NCBI RefSeq assembly: GCF_004104355.1
Contig: NZ_RJLM01000001.1
Location: forward strand, 662,711 to 726,710
Origin: Photobacterium chitinilyticum
Lineage (GTDB): Bacteria > Pseudomonadota > Gammaproteobacteria > Enterobacterales > Vibrionaceae
Direction: 5' to 3'
Length of the DNA: 64,000 bases
Within the stretch, counting starts at the first letter, position 1. The number at the start of each line of letters is the position of its first letter. The notes beneath the pieces are model-generated. The model saw only the letters and a program-made list of their open reading frames with translations, ran no database searches and was not told the DNA's origin. The translations under genes and the position numbers were made by a program. Positions 9,687 to 19,972 of this stretch are shown here, piece by piece.

Positions 9687-10826
9687 TTAAACGCCTCGTT
9701 CCCAGCGAAGAGGTTTAACTTCCATGTTGGGTTTGACTGCAGTAGCTCCGACGGCAACCACTTCATCGCCGAGCTCTAATCCAGATAAGATTTCAATACC
9801 GTTTGCACGGACCTGCCCGAGTATTACTGATACGGGTTCAAGTGTGCTGTTGTCAGAGTGATAGCGCCACACATTGGTTTCACCTGTGTCGTCACTGCGC
9901 ATAATCGCAGTGAGTGGCAATACTGTAATGGCCTGCCCGGATGTGTTGACTTTAGACATATCAAGCAGTAATTCGGCGCTCATTCCCGGCAGAATATTCA
10001 GGTTTTCAGGGGGCGTAAGACTGAACACAACCTCATAGGTTTGGCTTCCTGGACTAACCGTGCTGGCGTGTTCTTTATATTGCACCGGGTAGGCACCTTG
10101 TTGATCTGCTGTTGTTAGCGTTGGAGTAAAGCCGTTTTTTAGCGCCAGAGTCTGAGGGGCGTGAAAACGTACTGTCGGCTTGAATGCTTCGTCGAAAGAG
10201 ACATTCTTAAGCGTCAGCAATAGAGATTCCGGAACTTGGATCCGCACATCAATCTGATTGTTTCCCTGCAGTGTCAGAACGACCTGGGTTGCCTGGATCA
10301 TTTGATGATTATCCAGGTTCACTTTGGCAACTGTTCCAGAGAACGGTGCTTCCAGACGGGTATAGGCAAGCTGATCCCGGGCTGAATACAGGGACGCCTT
10401 AGCAGATTTCAGTGTTGCCTTGGCTGTATCAAAATCAGCTTTTGAGATCAGCTGGCGCTTGTAGAGTTCCTGCTTTCGCTTGAAGTCAACATCAGCTAAG
10501 TCATGATTCGCTTCTGCATTTAATAATGCATTTTTAGCATCGCGGTCATCAAGTTGGGCAAGTAACTGACCTTTTGTCACGTGCTGACCTTCGGTTAGTC
10601 CCAGCTTCACCAGCTCGCCATTAATACGAAAAGCCAGATCAGCTTGTTGGCTTGCGGCAATTTTAGCGGGGAAGATACGTATTTGCTGCGATACGCTGTC
10701 GTCGATTGTCATGAGTTTGACTGGGCGGACGACGGCTGATTGTTGGATTGCACTTTCTGCGTCGTCACATCCCGTCAATACGGTGGAGAGCAAAATTGCA
10801 AGCAGGCTGAGTGATGCCGGTTTCAT
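9687..10826 (-). CDS. RND efflux periplasmic adaptor (membrane fusion) lipoprotein
   Basis: 379 residues. The signal peptide MKPASLSLLAILLSTVLTGC ends in a lipobox, so the mature protein is anchored by an acylated Cys. A half-lipoyl motif (RINGELVKLGLTEGQHVTKGQLLAQLDDRDA) lies near residues 65-100, then a helical hairpin (LADVDFKRKQELYKRQLISK), the second lipoyl half (YTRLEAPFSGTVAKV) and beta-barrel/membrane-proximal domains. It bridges the permease to an outer-membrane channel. First gene of a two-gene operon; the permease begins three bases after its stop, so the two are probably translationally coupled. The divergent LysR gene at 10985 is the obvious candidate regulator. Confidence 0.94.
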   Translation of the reverse strand: MKPASLSLLAILLSTVLTGCDDAESAIQQSAVVRPVKLMTIDDSVSQQIRIFPAKIAASQQADLAFRINGELVKLGLTEGQHVTKGQLLAQLDDRDAKNALLNAEANHDLADVDFKRKQELYKRQLISKADFDTAKATLKSAKASLYSARDQLAYTRLEAPFSGTVAKVNLDNHQMIQATQVVLTLQGNNQIDVRIQVPESLLLTLKNVSFDEAFKPTVRFHAPQTLALKNGFTPTLTTADQQGAYPVQYKEHASTVSPGSQTYEVVFSLTPPENLNILPGMSAELLLDMSKVNTSGQAITVLPLTAIMRSDDTGETNVWRYHSDNSTLEPVSVILGQVRANGIEILSGLELGDEVVAVGATAVKPNMEVKPLRWERGV

Positions 10827-10984
10827 TATGGTATTTCCTGTTGTTATAACTCACGGAAAACTATAACCTTTGCTAGTGTTGCAAAAAACCAAACTTTTCG
10901 GAAATAGAGGTTCTGTTTTTTGCAACTGATATAGGCATTAATTGCCTTTACAATAGTTACAGTTTCTGAACACTCAGGTGAGAG

Positions 10985-11914
10985 ATGAAAACGGAAGATA
11001 TTAAGTTATTCCATCAAATTGTGGACGCAGGAAGTCTTATTCGCGCCTCTGAAATCTTTGATTTGCCAAAGTCGAATCTCAGCCGACGGATTAAATCGCT
11101 GGAAGAGGAGCTCCAAATTCAGCTTTTTCATCGCCACAATCGCTCGATGCAGCTCACTGAAGCCGGCGAGAAATTCTACGAGCGGACCAAATTAATTCTG
11201 GATGAACTTGAATTGAGCATTCAGGAGATCACGGCGCCTACTTATGAATTGTCAGGGCATTTACGGGTCCAGATCCTGCCGTTACCGGGTATTATTGATC
11301 TCGGTAGGGCGATTTTTAAGTTTATGGATTTATACCCGAAAGTGACAGTGGAAATTATTACCGGTTCGGTTGAGACAGATTTAATTGAAAACCATATAGA
11401 TGTAGCATTTCGTATTGGTGATAAGCTGGAAGATTCAAGCTTAATTGCCCGCCCGTTCTTATCCGCATCATTTGGTTACTATGCAACACCAAGTTATATA
11501 GCTAAGAATGGTATGCCCAAAAAACCTGAAGATATGATAAATCATAACTTCATTCGTTTTCGTTATCCCAATGGTCATCTGTATACCAAGATGCCTTTGG
11601 GCCAAGATAAGATCATCGAAGGTTCTGGTAACCTGATCATGAACAGTGTTCCGCTGATTGTAGAGGCATGTCTGCAAGATCGCGGTATTATTTTGCTACC
11701 GGAGCCGTTGGCTGATTATTATATCGAGAGGGGAATGTTGGTTAGGCTCTTTGCAGATATTGAGCCGTCGATGAGTTATGGTTGGCTGGTTTATCCGTCT
11801 CGTAAGTACCTTTCGCTGACGGTACGCACCTTCATTGATCATATGCTTACGGAAGCCGAGCAAATAGGCATTTGTCAAAATATAGAAGGGGACATCCGCG
11901 GAATGTCAATTTGA
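10985..11914 (+). CDS. LysR-type transcriptional regulator, divergent from RND operon
   Basis: 309 residues with an N-terminal winged helix-turn-helix (DIKLFHQIVDAGSLIRASEIFDLPKSNLSRRIKSLEEEL) and a LysR substrate-binding domain (LRVQILPLPGIIDLGRAIF, then DVAFRIGDKLEDSSLIARP). The GSL/SRRIKSLE pattern belongs to the large AaeR/DhcR-like group. It starts 158 bp from the divergent adaptor gene, an arrangement in which LysR proteins usually control the neighbour and themselves. Whether it activates or represses the pump, and the ligand, cannot be read from sequence. The ATG follows AGGTGAGAG. Confidence 0.92.
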   Translation: MKTEDIKLFHQIVDAGSLIRASEIFDLPKSNLSRRIKSLEEELQIQLFHRHNRSMQLTEAGEKFYERTKLILDELELSIQEITAPTYELSGHLRVQILPLPGIIDLGRAIFKFMDLYPKVTVEIITGSVETDLIENHIDVAFRIGDKLEDSSLIARPFLSASFGYYATPSYIAKNGMPKKPEDMINHNFIRFRYPNGHLYTKMPLGQDKIIEGSGNLIMNSVPLIVEACLQDRGIILLPEPLADYYIERGMLVRLFADIEPSMSYGWLVYPSRKYLSLTVRTFIDHMLTEAEQIGICQNIEGDIRGMSI

Positions 11915-12530
11915 TACTTTAGGGTAGTGATACTCCATCCTTGGTAGGATAACCTTGTTGGAGTAGTCATTACTGGTTATGTCTCTTTGGCTATCATGTG
12001 GAGGTGTCTATTGTCTCTTTGACGCCTTTATTGCCAAGTGCATTGTGATTGTTATTTAAACGAATTACGTCATATCTTTTTAAAAAATGCTTTCTTGTGT
12101 TTGCTAAAATTGCCTGAGATTTAGATTTTATATTCGACTGAATTAATGTTGTATCTTTATTCATACCTTAAATATCTTACCGCAATTTTTACATCGGTAA
12201 ATCGATTTAATAAATAATCGTTGCCAAAAAGTACGTTTAACTCTTTCTTTATGAATGCAATTGCAATTTATCATATGGATATATTATTAATCTGTGATTT
12301 TATTACAAGATCATACATCAAAGTGAATCTGATGCTCAACAGGTTTAATATGACGATATTAATAAGTCAACATGCAGATCTCATCAAGTAATAAGGCATA
12401 TGCCATATAGATAACAACTGTAAATATAAAACAACACTCACATTAAATCGAATTATTTTTATACCTACAGTTATATTTTCGTGGAAATTGGGTGACTGTA
12501 TTCGATAATCGTTTTTTTTTGCAAATAAAC
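11915..12530. other. AT-rich intergenic, about 615 bp, no gene seen
   Basis: This separates the LysR gene from the end of the pst operon. It holds a weak ACTCCA/TGGAGT hairpin at 11932-11964 that may end the LysR transcript and a small TTACCG/CGGTAA inverted repeat near 12180. I find no convincing coding frame or RNA. Confidence 0.5.
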
Positions 12531-12557
12531 AAAAAAGCCCCCTTACAAGAAGGGGGC
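12531..12557 (-). terminator. Intrinsic terminator of the pst operon
   Basis: GCCCCCTT (12537-12544) pairs with AAGGGGGC (12550-12557), and six A on the plus strand give a T tract on the minus strand. It lies 70 bp after the pstB stop. Confidence 0.88.
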
Positions 12558-12626
12558 AATAGTACCATCGCTTTTTATTATTCGCTTATATGGCCGCGAG
12601 CTGAGGAAGTGTTGTTGTTTGCTCGC

Positions 12627-13376
12627 TTAGCCGAAGTCGCCATTTACGTAGCCGCGGGTGCGATCATCGCGTGGGCTGTTAAATAATGCATGTGTATCGT
12701 CGTGCTCGACCAGTTCGCCCATCAAGAAGAAGGCGGTACGATCAGAAATACGTCTGGCCTGCTGCATAGAGTGGGTAACGATTACTATGGTGAAGTCTTT
12801 CTTTAGCGACTCCATCAGATCTTCAATTTTCTTGGTTGCAATTGGATCCAGCGCCGAGGTCGGCTCATCCATCAGGATCACTTCCGGCTCCATCGCAATG
12901 GTACGGGCAATACATAGACGCTGCTGCTGGCCACCAGACAGACCAAATGCGTGTGATTTGAGGCGGTCTTTGACTTCGTCCCACAGCGCTGCGCCGCGCA
13001 GTGATTTTTCGACCACTTCATCAAGGCGTTTCTTGTCGGTGATCCCCTGGGCACGTAGGCCGTAAGCGACGTTTTCATAGATGCTCATCGGGAACGGGTT
13101 TGGTTTTTGGAATACCATGCCCACTTTGATACGAAGCTGCGCAACATCGACGTTGCCATAGACATCTTCGTTATCCATGCTTAGCTGGCCGTTAATTTTA
13201 ACGCCTTCGATAAGGTCGTTCATGCGGTTCAGGCAGCGAAGGAGGGTAGATTTGCCACAGCCCGACGGACCAATGAGTGCTGTTACCTGACGGTTAGGGA
13301 TCGGCAGGCAGATTTGCTTCAATGCCTGATTTTCCCCGTAGAAAAGGTTTAGGTTTTTGATATTGAATTTATTCAT
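12627..13376 (-). CDS. pstB: Phosphate ABC transporter ATP-binding protein
   Basis: 249 residues from ATG 13376, which follows GAGGAAGAG; an upstream in-frame start would add five residues without a better site. Walker A is GPSGCGKST near residue 39, the signature LSGGQQQR near 146, and Walker [14 protein letters not shown] follows. PstB drives high-affinity phosphate uptake through PstCA at the inner membrane. It is last in pstS-pstC-pstA-pstB. PhoU, often the next gene, is not here. Confidence 0.97.
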   Translation of the reverse strand: MNKFNIKNLNLFYGENQALKQICLPIPNRQVTALIGPSGCGKSTLLRCLNRMNDLIEGVKINGQLSMDNEDVYGNVDVAQLRIKVGMVFQKPNPFPMSIYENVAYGLRAQGITDKKRLDEVVEKSLRGAALWDEVKDRLKSHAFGLSGGQQQRLCIARTIAMEPEVILMDEPTSALDPIATKKIEDLMESLKKDFTIVIVTHSMQQARRISDRTAFFLMGELVEHDDTHALFNSPRDDRTRGYVNGDFG

Positions 13377-13393
13377 TGCTCTCTTCCTCAAAA

Positions 13394-14260
13394 TTAGTAA
13401 GTCGCAGTGTTGAATCGGCTGGCAATCAATTTGGTAAGCATGTTAATTACAAGAACTATTACAATCAGAACGGTGGCGGTTGCATACGCCTGATTCCATT
13501 CATGAATGGTGTAGAGCTCCTGCGTTAGCTTATACAGGTGGACGGTTAGCGTTCGACCAGAGTCAAGCATGCTCTCTGGAATACGGGCAACCATACCTGC
13601 TGTCATGAATACCGGTGCTGATTCACCGATTACACGACCTACGCTGAGGATGATGGAGGTGACAATACCCGGCATCGCGCTTGGCAGAATAAGTCTCCAG
13701 ATGGTGTAGATTTTAGAGGCTCCCAAACCGTAAGAACCTTCACGGTAGGTTTGTGGTACAGCCATTAATGCTTCTTCTGTTGTACGGATAATTACCGGAA
13801 GAATTAAAATACTAAGAGTCAGAGCCCCCGACAGTATCGAGTAGCCAAAGCCAAGTACAACCACAAAGAAGGTCATACCGAACAGGCCGTAGATAATTGA
13901 CGGAATACCCGCTAATGACTCGGTACAAAAGCGAATGACTTTCACTAGCTTGCTACCGACTTTGGCATATTCAGTCAAATAAATAGCCGTCATGATACCC
14001 AGTGGTGCCGCCACGGCGATAGAGGCGGCAACCATATATAGGGTTGATACAATCATTGGCCAAATACCGGACTCCTGACCAATAGTGGTGTAGTTGCTGG
14101 AAATAAATGTCCAGTCTACGTGTGACAGGCCATTGCTCAGGATGTACCAGACAACCCACAGTAGAAAACCAACCGTGATACCGGCAGACAGCCAGATAAC
14201 ACCCAGAGAAATTTTATCTTTCAATTGCTGCTTGGCAGCATTGGTAGCTTTTAAAGTCAT
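13394..14260 (-). CDS. pstA: Phosphate ABC transporter permease PstA
   Basis: 288 residues with six predicted membrane helices, including [25 protein letters not shown] near residue 20. The cytoplasmic EAA-type loop reads [30 protein letters not shown] near residue 180, the contact surface for PstB. PstA forms the phosphate channel with PstC. It lies 17 bp upstream of pstB and 5 bp downstream of pstC, in one transcript. Confidence 0.97.
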   Translation of the reverse strand: MTLKATNAAKQQLKDKISLGVIWLSAGITVGFLLWVVWYILSNGLSHVDWTFISSNYTTIGQESGIWPMIVSTLYMVAASIAVAAPLGIMTAIYLTEYAKVGSKLVKVIRFCTESLAGIPSIIYGLFGMTFFVVVLGFGYSILSGALTLSILILPVIIRTTEEALMAVPQTYREGSYGLGASKIYTIWRLILPSAMPGIVTSIILSVGRVIGESAPVFMTAGMVARIPESMLDSGRTLTVHLYKLTQELYTIHEWNQAYATATVLIVIVLVINMLTKLIASRFNTATY

Positions 14261-14265
14261 GGTGA

Positions 14266-15177
14266 TTACCTCGCACGCTCACGGTTCAGATAAAGAAGTG
14301 CGGCATTTAGCATCATGATGAAGACAAGCAAGACAATACCTGTTGCGTAAAGCGCACTTGCGTGAATGCCGGTTGCATATGACATTTCAATAGCGATATT
14401 CGCTGTCAGTGTTCGTGCCGATTCAAGCAGGCCTTCAGGCATGGCGGGGGAGTTACCCATTACCATGATGATGGCCATGGTTTCACCAAGGGCGCGAGCG
14501 ACACCAAGAATGACACCGGTCATGATGCCTGAGCGAGCAGCAGGTACGAGTAATTTGAAGATAGTAAACATATGTGATGCCCCCAGCGCCAAAGAGCCTT
14601 CTTTGTAGGTACGCGGTACAGCACGAATAGAGGTTTCAGAAACCGTGATAACCGTTGGCAATATCATGATTGCCAGAACAATGATTCCTGCTAGTACGGT
14701 GTTTCCGGCAGGAACGGCGAAGAAGTCTTGAATCAGCGGAACGATGATAACCAGACCGAAGAAACCGTAAACCACAGACGGGATGCCAGCCAGTAATTCA
14801 ATCATTGGGCGAATAATATCTGCAAGGCGCTTCGGCGCGACTTCAGCAATGAAAATAGCGGTGAGTACACCGATTGGCACACCGATAACAACTGCGCCTG
14901 CCGTTGAGACGACAGAGGCTACTATCATCGGAGCGATGCCGTATAGCGCTGGTGGCAACCAGTCAGTACCTAAAACGATACCGCTAATGCCTGAATGTTC
15001 GATGGCGGCGTAACCTTCGCGGAAGATGAAATAGCCGATAGTAATAAGAGATAAAATACCTAGGGCAGCACTGCTCAAAAATAGGTATTTAAAGAATATT
15101 TCGCGCCAGTCGATTTTATCTTTGGCTTTTAGCGAAGATCCTTTGGTTGGGTTTTCTATATTATTTGCGATGGTCAT
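14266..15177 (-). CDS. pstC: Phosphate ABC transporter permease PstC
   Basis: 303 residues, six membrane helices (first near residues 30-55) and an EAA loop reading SIRAVPRTYKEGSLALGASHMFTIFKLLVPAA. The partner of PstA in the phosphate channel. Separated from pstS by 111 bp containing a stable hairpin, which may lower its expression relative to the binding protein, as is usual for ABC operons. Confidence 0.97.
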   Translation of the reverse strand: MTIANNIENPTKGSSLKAKDKIDWREIFFKYLFLSSAALGILSLITIGYFIFREGYAAIEHSGISGIVLGTDWLPPALYGIAPMIVASVVSTAGAVVIGVPIGVLTAIFIAEVAPKRLADIIRPMIELLAGIPSVVYGFFGLVIIVPLIQDFFAVPAGNTVLAGIIVLAIMILPTVITVSETSIRAVPRTYKEGSLALGASHMFTIFKLLVPAARSGIMTGVILGVARALGETMAIIMVMGNSPAMPEGLLESARTLTANIAIEMSYATGIHASALYATGIVLLVFIMMLNAALLYLNRERAR

Positions 15178-15238
15178 AGTGTTTACTCCAGATACTGATC
15201 AAGCAAAAGGCTTGTTCAAATACCGAGGAATCAATAAA

Positions 15239-15271
15239 GACCGGCCATCGTCGTTATGACGCTGACCGGAC
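15239..15271 (-). promoter_or_regulatory. pstS-pstC intercistronic hairpin
   Basis: An imperfect 14-bp stem (GACCGGCCATCGTC against GACGCTGACCGGAC, loop GTTAT) lies between pstS and pstC. No strong T tract follows, so it more likely protects pstS mRNA or reduces read-through than ends transcription fully. Confidence 0.6.
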
Positions 15272-15288
15272 AAAAACATTCAGTGTTA

Positions 15289-16107
15289 TTACTTAACTGA
15301 GATGAAACCTTTGTTAGCAACGATTTTCTGAGCTTCAGGGCTCTTAACCCATGCAAGGAATTCAAGTGCCGACTTAGACGGGCGACCTTCCTTGTACACA
15401 ACGAGGAATGGGCGTTGTACCCCGTATTCACCTGATTTAATGGCTTCAACAGATGGCTGGTGGTTGTCGATAGCCAGAGGTTTCACTGAGCCGTCAACTG
15501 AGCCCAGTGAGATGTAACCGATAGCAAACGGGTTGTTGGCGACAATTGTTTTTAGCTGGCCGTTGCCGCTGGCAACCTGCGCCCGCTGAGAGATGGCAGA
15601 AACTTTAATGCCGTTGATTTTCTTCTTCAGCTTCATGATGTCTTCGAATGCACCACGTGTTCCAGATGCAGTATCACGTGTTGCAACAACGATTGGCTTG
15701 TTTTCGCCACCAACCTGATTCCAGTTAGTGATTTCGCCTTTGTAGATTTTAGCAACGTCTTCTTTAGAGAGGTCTGAGACTGAGTTGTTGTTGTGAACGA
15801 CAACGGCAATACCATCGCGGGCAATAACAACTTCTTTAATGTTGTCTGCTTTTTCAGAAGACTTAAGGTTACGTGAGCTCATACCAAGATCAGATGAACC
15901 ATCATGTGCAGCACGTACACCAGCAGAAGAGCCAGGTCCCTGAACCTCGATGGTCACATTATTGGATTGAGCATAGGTTTCACCAAGAACCTCCATGATT
16001 GGTGATACGGAGCTTGAGCCTACAACAGAAATAGTCTCATTTGCTACCGCAGTGTTGAATACCATTGAACCTGCTAGGGCTAGTGCACCAATAACCTGTG
16101 TTTTCAT
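15289..16107 (-). CDS. pstS: Periplasmic phosphate-binding protein
   Basis: 272 residues from the ATG at 16107, which follows AAGGATTAGGAAA; the longer frame from 16143 lacks such a site. Signal peptide MKTQVIGALALAGSMVFNTAVA, mature start near NETISVVGSSSVSPIMEVL. The phosphate-binding loops VVGSSSVSP, GPGSSAGVRAA and RDTASGTRGAFE are clear. It captures phosphate in the periplasm for PstCAB. First gene of the operon, preceded by a Pho-box-like repeat. It belongs to the compact PstS class (about 270 residues) rather than the 340-residue E. coli type. Confidence 0.96.
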   Translation of the reverse strand: MKTQVIGALALAGSMVFNTAVANETISVVGSSSVSPIMEVLGETYAQSNNVTIEVQGPGSSAGVRAAHDGSSDLGMSSRNLKSSEKADNIKEVVIARDGIAVVVHNNNSVSDLSKEDVAKIYKGEITNWNQVGGENKPIVVATRDTASGTRGAFEDIMKLKKKINGIKVSAISQRAQVASGNGQLKTIVANNPFAIGYISLGSVDGSVKPLAIDNHQPSVEAIKSGEYGVQRPFLVVYKEGRPSKSALEFLAWVKSPEAQKIVANKGFISVK

Positions 16108-16170
16108 TTTCCTAATCCTTAAAAAGCTTGGCCTTATTGCCAATAGGTTTGAATGAACGAAGCCAAGATT

Positions 16171-16188
16171 AGGAGAGTTTTATGACAA
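16171..16188 (-). promoter_or_regulatory. Candidate Pho box upstream of pstS
   Basis: Minus strand TTGTCAT-AAAA-CTCTCCT resembles the PhoB repeat CTGTCAT-N4-CTGTCAT (6/7 and 5/7). A further CGTCAT half-site (plus 16215-16220) lies exactly 33 bp, three 11-bp repeats, farther upstream. This suggests PhoB activation under phosphate limitation. phoBR themselves are not in the window. Confidence 0.55.
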
Positions 16189-16446
16189 TCATGTTTCAGA
16201 AGTTTGAACACTCTATGACGATAGTCATAAATGCTTAATAGGTATAAAAAATATAACGAAAGGAGCTTATTTGGCACTGTGCCATATGTCTCTCTTATAG
16301 GAAATGGCCACATTATGCGTGTGGTTGCATTGCTTTTGCTATTTTTTTGTGACGCAGGTCTATCTTTTTGGGGTTTTTAAGGTAATAATGCCGCCATTAT
16401 TTTGTGCATGGATGCATATCTCTCTTTCTATCTCTTTGAGGCTGTA

Positions 16447-18075
16447 ATGCAATTTTCATTGAAAAATTTATCAATTCGATATCAGGTTTTATTGCCTGTT
16501 ATGCTGATGGCAGTTGTTTTGCTGGTATCTTTGCTGACAACAAAAACGAAGCTCGAAACTGAACAACAGATCGTTTCAACTAACACGGAAAATCTTGTTG
16601 ACTATAAAGATACCATTGCCAATATTGATGATCGTATTTATCCCATTCGTATAAGTGCAGTTTATGCAATTTATGATGCAAAACGCCGTAGCTCGTTTCT
16701 TGACGAGCTAAAAACGACAGCAAGGGATGTTACTGGTGAATTGCAGCTACTTGAGCGGGTACCTGAGTTTAAAGTTGAGTCTCAAAGCGTCCATAGTGCG
16801 ATCAATGATTACATTAATTACTCGACCCGTGCCGTTGATGTTCTTACTCGCCACGATCGTGGTGAAGTGAGTGATTCAGAATTTGACGCATTTATTGCGC
16901 AATATCGTCAGGTCGGTAATGCAATGGTTGGATCGATCAACCAGTTATCGGAAAGCGTGAATGCGTTCTCGACGCAGACTATGATGAAGAGTGCCGAGAA
17001 TAATAGAATGTTGATGTCTACGGCTTCAATGGCAATTCTATTAGTTTTCGTTATTGTTTTTGCTGTTGCCTGGTGGTTGTCGGGCCTGATTGTGAATCCA
17101 ATAGTGAAACTGCAGTCGGTAATGCGTGAAGTGGCAGGTGGTAACCTGCGTGTGCATGCTGAACAAGACGGAACTAACGAGATTGCCCAGCTAAGCGGTG
17201 ATGTGAATACGACCGTCGAGCAGCTTCACAAAACTGTGGATGCACTGGTACGTATTAGTGAAGATGTGGCCTCGGCATCGACTGAACTTGCAGCCGTCAT
17301 GACTCAATCTGAAGCGAATGCGCAATCAGAATTGAATGAAATTGATCAGGTTGCCTCAGCGGTCAATGAACTGTCGAGCACGGCTGATAATGTGAGTGAC
17401 AATGCGACGGCGGCCGACTCGACGGCAAAACAGACAGATGAGCTTGCGCGAGAAGGATTGGATATCTTTGAGCAAAGTAATGCTGCTAGTGGCCAGATGA
17501 CACAGACCTTGTCTGATGCTGCGGGTGTAGTGACACGTCTTCAAGAGCAATCAGAGCAAATCAGCAAAGTGATTGAAGTGATCCAGGGTATTTCTGAGCA
17601 GACAAACCTGCTGGCACTGAATGCCGCAATTGAAGCAGCGCGTGCTGGAGAATCTGGACGTGGTTTTGCCGTGGTTGCCGATGAGGTACGTATGCTTGCA
17701 GCACGTACTCAAGCTTCGACTCAGGAAATCCAGACGATTATCGAAGAGCTGCAATCGCAATCTAATAACGCCAATGACAGTATGCAGCTGAGCCTCGAGA
17801 TGCTTGAGCGTAACCAGGAGCTGACCACCCGAGCCAATCAGGCTCTGGTTGGTATTACTGAATCTGTCGTACAAATCAGCGACATGAACACCCAAGTAGC
17901 GACCGCTGCCGAGCAGCAGTCGCAGGTGACACAAGATATTAATCGTAATGTCACCAATATGTCGGAAATCATCAACCAAAATGTCGCAGGTATTAGCCAG
18001 AGCGCCGCTGCAAGTAATGAGCTCTCTCAGCTAGCAGAGAAGCAAAAGCAGCAGCTTTCTTTCTTTAAAATGTAA
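16447..18075 (+). CDS. Methyl-accepting chemotaxis protein, four-helix-bundle type
   Basis: 542 residues from ATG 16447; a frame from 16402 would put 15 unlikely residues before [26 protein letters not shown], the first membrane helix. A periplasmic region of about 150 residues looks all-helical (4HB-like) and has no Cache motifs. A second helix ([19 protein letters not shown]) comes near residue 195, then HAMP and the signalling hairpin with [34 protein letters not shown]. It reports a periplasmic stimulus to CheA/CheW. The ligand is unknown. There is no CheR-tethering pentapeptide; it ends QQLSFFKM. Transcribed divergently from pstS. Confidence 0.95.
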   Translation: MQFSLKNLSIRYQVLLPVMLMAVVLLVSLLTTKTKLETEQQIVSTNTENLVDYKDTIANIDDRIYPIRISAVYAIYDAKRRSSFLDELKTTARDVTGELQLLERVPEFKVESQSVHSAINDYINYSTRAVDVLTRHDRGEVSDSEFDAFIAQYRQVGNAMVGSINQLSESVNAFSTQTMMKSAENNRMLMSTASMAILLVFVIVFAVAWWLSGLIVNPIVKLQSVMREVAGGNLRVHAEQDGTNEIAQLSGDVNTTVEQLHKTVDALVRISEDVASASTELAAVMTQSEANAQSELNEIDQVASAVNELSSTADNVSDNATAADSTAKQTDELAREGLDIFEQSNAASGQMTQTLSDAAGVVTRLQEQSEQISKVIEVIQGISEQTNLLALNAAIEAARAGESGRGFAVVADEVRMLAARTQASTQEIQTIIEELQSQSNNANDSMQLSLEMLERNQELTTRANQALVGITESVVQISDMNTQVATAAEQQSQVTQDINRNVTNMSEIINQNVAGISQSAAASNELSQLAEKQKQQLSFFKM

Positions 18076-18129
18076 CCTGGCTTACAATATCTAGAATGTG
18101 CCACATAACTTATGGGGCACACTCTATCC

Positions 18130-18157
18130 AAAAGACCTGTCATTGACAGGTCTTTTT
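18130..18157 (+). terminator. Terminator after the chemoreceptor
   Basis: AAAGACCTGTC-ATT-GACAGGTCTTT with a T-rich tail. Confidence 0.88.
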
Positions 18158-18215
18158 GTTTTCTCGCGTAGTTAATTGTTGCGCGTTTGCACGAGCCCAG
18201 AACTTGAAGGTGTAC

Positions 18216-19136
18216 ATGCTAAAAAAAGCCCAGCAAATGGTTGTTTTCAATGCCCTGACAAAACAGCAAAGTTTTACCCGTGCAGCGCAGATACTTGATA
18301 TATCCAGAACTCAGGTGAGTAAGCTGGTGCAACAGCTTGAGCAGCGGCTGGGGGTACAGCTAGTCCAACGAACAACACGCTCATTTGCTCTTACTGAAGC
18401 TGGCCGTCAGTTTGCCGTTCATTGTGCCAATATTGTTAACGAGATCAATGAAGCCGAGAGCGAGCTGGTGCTTGATGCAGACACCTTGCACGGTGCTCTA
18501 CGTGTCGGTATTGCCCAGTCTTTTGCCCTTAACCATATTGGCCCCTATATTTCAGAGTTTCACGAGCAATATCCGCAGCTGGATCTGGAAATGAGCCTGT
18601 TTGATCATCGGGTCGATCTGATTACTGAACAGTTGGATTTATGGATTGGGATCATGGCGTCGCCGCCGGAAGGGTTTGTCGCAAGGCATTTGGCCGACTG
18701 CCAGTTTGTATTGGCGGCTAGCCCTGATTATCTGGCCAAACATGGTGTACCTTACCATCCGGAAGATTTGAAGCAGCACAATTGCATTACCTATTACAGC
18801 CGTGAGCGCAAAGATACCTCGTGGCGCTTTAGTAACGAACAAGGCGACTTGCAAGTGAAAGTCAGAGGTAACTATCGAGTCGACTCTGCTGATGCTATTC
18901 GGGATGCGACGCTGGCCGGGAACGGGATTGGTTACCTGGCTACGTATCTGCTTAAAAATGAATTCAGGGAAGGGCGGCTGATCCGGCTAATACCAGATTG
19001 GCAGCTTAGTCAGCAGATGCCTCTGTACGCCATTTATCCCCGTCATAAATTTTTGCCAGCCAAGGTAAAGGTATTTATCGATTTTGTGCGGGATCATATC
19101 GGAAAGCCTGCAGTCTGGGATCGCGACTTGTTTTGA
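18216..19136 (+). CDS. LysR-type transcriptional regulator
   Basis: 306 residues from ATG 18216 (GAAGG five bases upstream); a longer frame from 18156 adds residues that overlap the preceding terminator. The helix-turn-helix reads MVVFNALTKQQSFTRAAQILDISRTQVSKLVQQLEQRLG; the ligand domain carries LRVGIAQSFALNHIGPYI and DLWIGIMASPPEGFVARHL. It has the usual LysR layout. Neighbours (a chemoreceptor before, a cytochrome c on the other strand after) do not reveal a target. Confidence 0.92.
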   Translation: MLKKAQQMVVFNALTKQQSFTRAAQILDISRTQVSKLVQQLEQRLGVQLVQRTTRSFALTEAGRQFAVHCANIVNEINEAESELVLDADTLHGALRVGIAQSFALNHIGPYISEFHEQYPQLDLEMSLFDHRVDLITEQLDLWIGIMASPPEGFVARHLADCQFVLAASPDYLAKHGVPYHPEDLKQHNCITYYSRERKDTSWRFSNEQGDLQVKVRGNYRVDSADAIRDATLAGNGIGYLATYLLKNEFREGRLIRLIPDWQLSQQMPLYAIYPRHKFLPAKVKVFIDFVRDHIGKPAVWDRDLF

Positions 19137-19192
19137 TAGCGCCAATGTATGAACGATTTGAACATACAGTGGCGATGTCAGAATCGATCTGT

Positions 19193-19633
19193 TTAGCGGT
19201 ATATTATGTACTCAGTCCGAGTATAGGGCTCCAGTTCATATTGCGATTCGAGAAAGGTAATGAGATCGATGAGCTGTTCTACTGTCATAATGTTGTTATA
19301 AACAGGCATAACAGATTTTCCCGAGGCTTGGATTTCTGACAGCGCATAGCCTTTAGCGAGCTGATGCGACGGGTTTATGACTGAAGTCACAAGCTCGGCA
19401 TAGGTCTTAAGACTTTGAACCTTTCCCCCGAGCGTGACCGACAGCTTGTCTTCTGTCCCATCTGGTCGCTCGAACCCCTCCATTTCGTGACAACTTAGGC
19501 ATTGCATACTCAGAAATACGTCTTTGCCCTGTGTCGGATCGCCTACGGGTAGGCTAAAGCCTGTAGATGCTTGTTCACAACCGACGAGTCCAAACACGAT
19601 AATTAACATTGTTAGTATCTTATGGCTGTTCAT
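19193..19633 (-). CDS. Lipoprotein cytochrome c
   Basis: 146 residues. The signal peptide MNSHKILTMLIIVFGLVGC ends in a lipobox. The mature protein has one heme c site, CLSCH near residue 45, and a likely axial Met in KSVMPVYN near residue 110, followed by a helix (TVEQLIDLITFLESQYEL) typical of small class I cytochromes. It probably carries single electrons at the periplasmic face of a membrane. It is a lone gene with no oxidase or dehydrogenase beside it, so the partner is unknown. Confidence 0.86.
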   Translation of the reverse strand: MNSHKILTMLIIVFGLVGCEQASTGFSLPVGDPTQGKDVFLSMQCLSCHEMEGFERPDGTEDKLSVTLGGKVQSLKTYAELVTSVINPSHQLAKGYALSEIQASGKSVMPVYNNIMTVEQLIDLITFLESQYELEPYTRTEYIIYR

Positions 19634-19892
19634 GGAAGATCACTCCGTATAAACACTGTGCCAACCTGCTGATGACAACTCGAGAATGAGTACCGTAGTG
19701 ACAAGTGTAGAAGATGAATGAAAAACTATGGGGAGGAAAGTTGCATAAAGTTCATGGTTATTTAGCTATCATTGTCACGCATAGTAATAACTGTATCCGC
19801 AGAGGGAACTAATCTGCCGATTTCGTTTGCTTTGATGAGAAAGGCAGCAACTTTCTCAAATAGTGTTTCTTAAGTGTAAATAGGTGTAACAA

Positions 19893-19928
19893 TTTGATCC
19901 TTGTCACAGTTTTTAAAGTCCCTACAAT
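19893..19928 (+). promoter_or_regulatory. nupC promoter region with CRP-like site
   Basis: TTTGA-TCCTTG-TCACA (19893-19908) matches 9 of 10 CRP consensus bases. A promoter-like pair overlaps it: TTGTCA (19901-19906) and TACAAT (19923-19928) with a 16-bp spacer. CRP control of nucleoside uptake is well known. The overlap with the -35 is unusual for simple activation, so the exact geometry is uncertain. Confidence 0.5.
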
Positions 19929-19972
19929 GCCGCCGCAATCGTTTACTAAAAGACTAACATTGGAGAATGACC

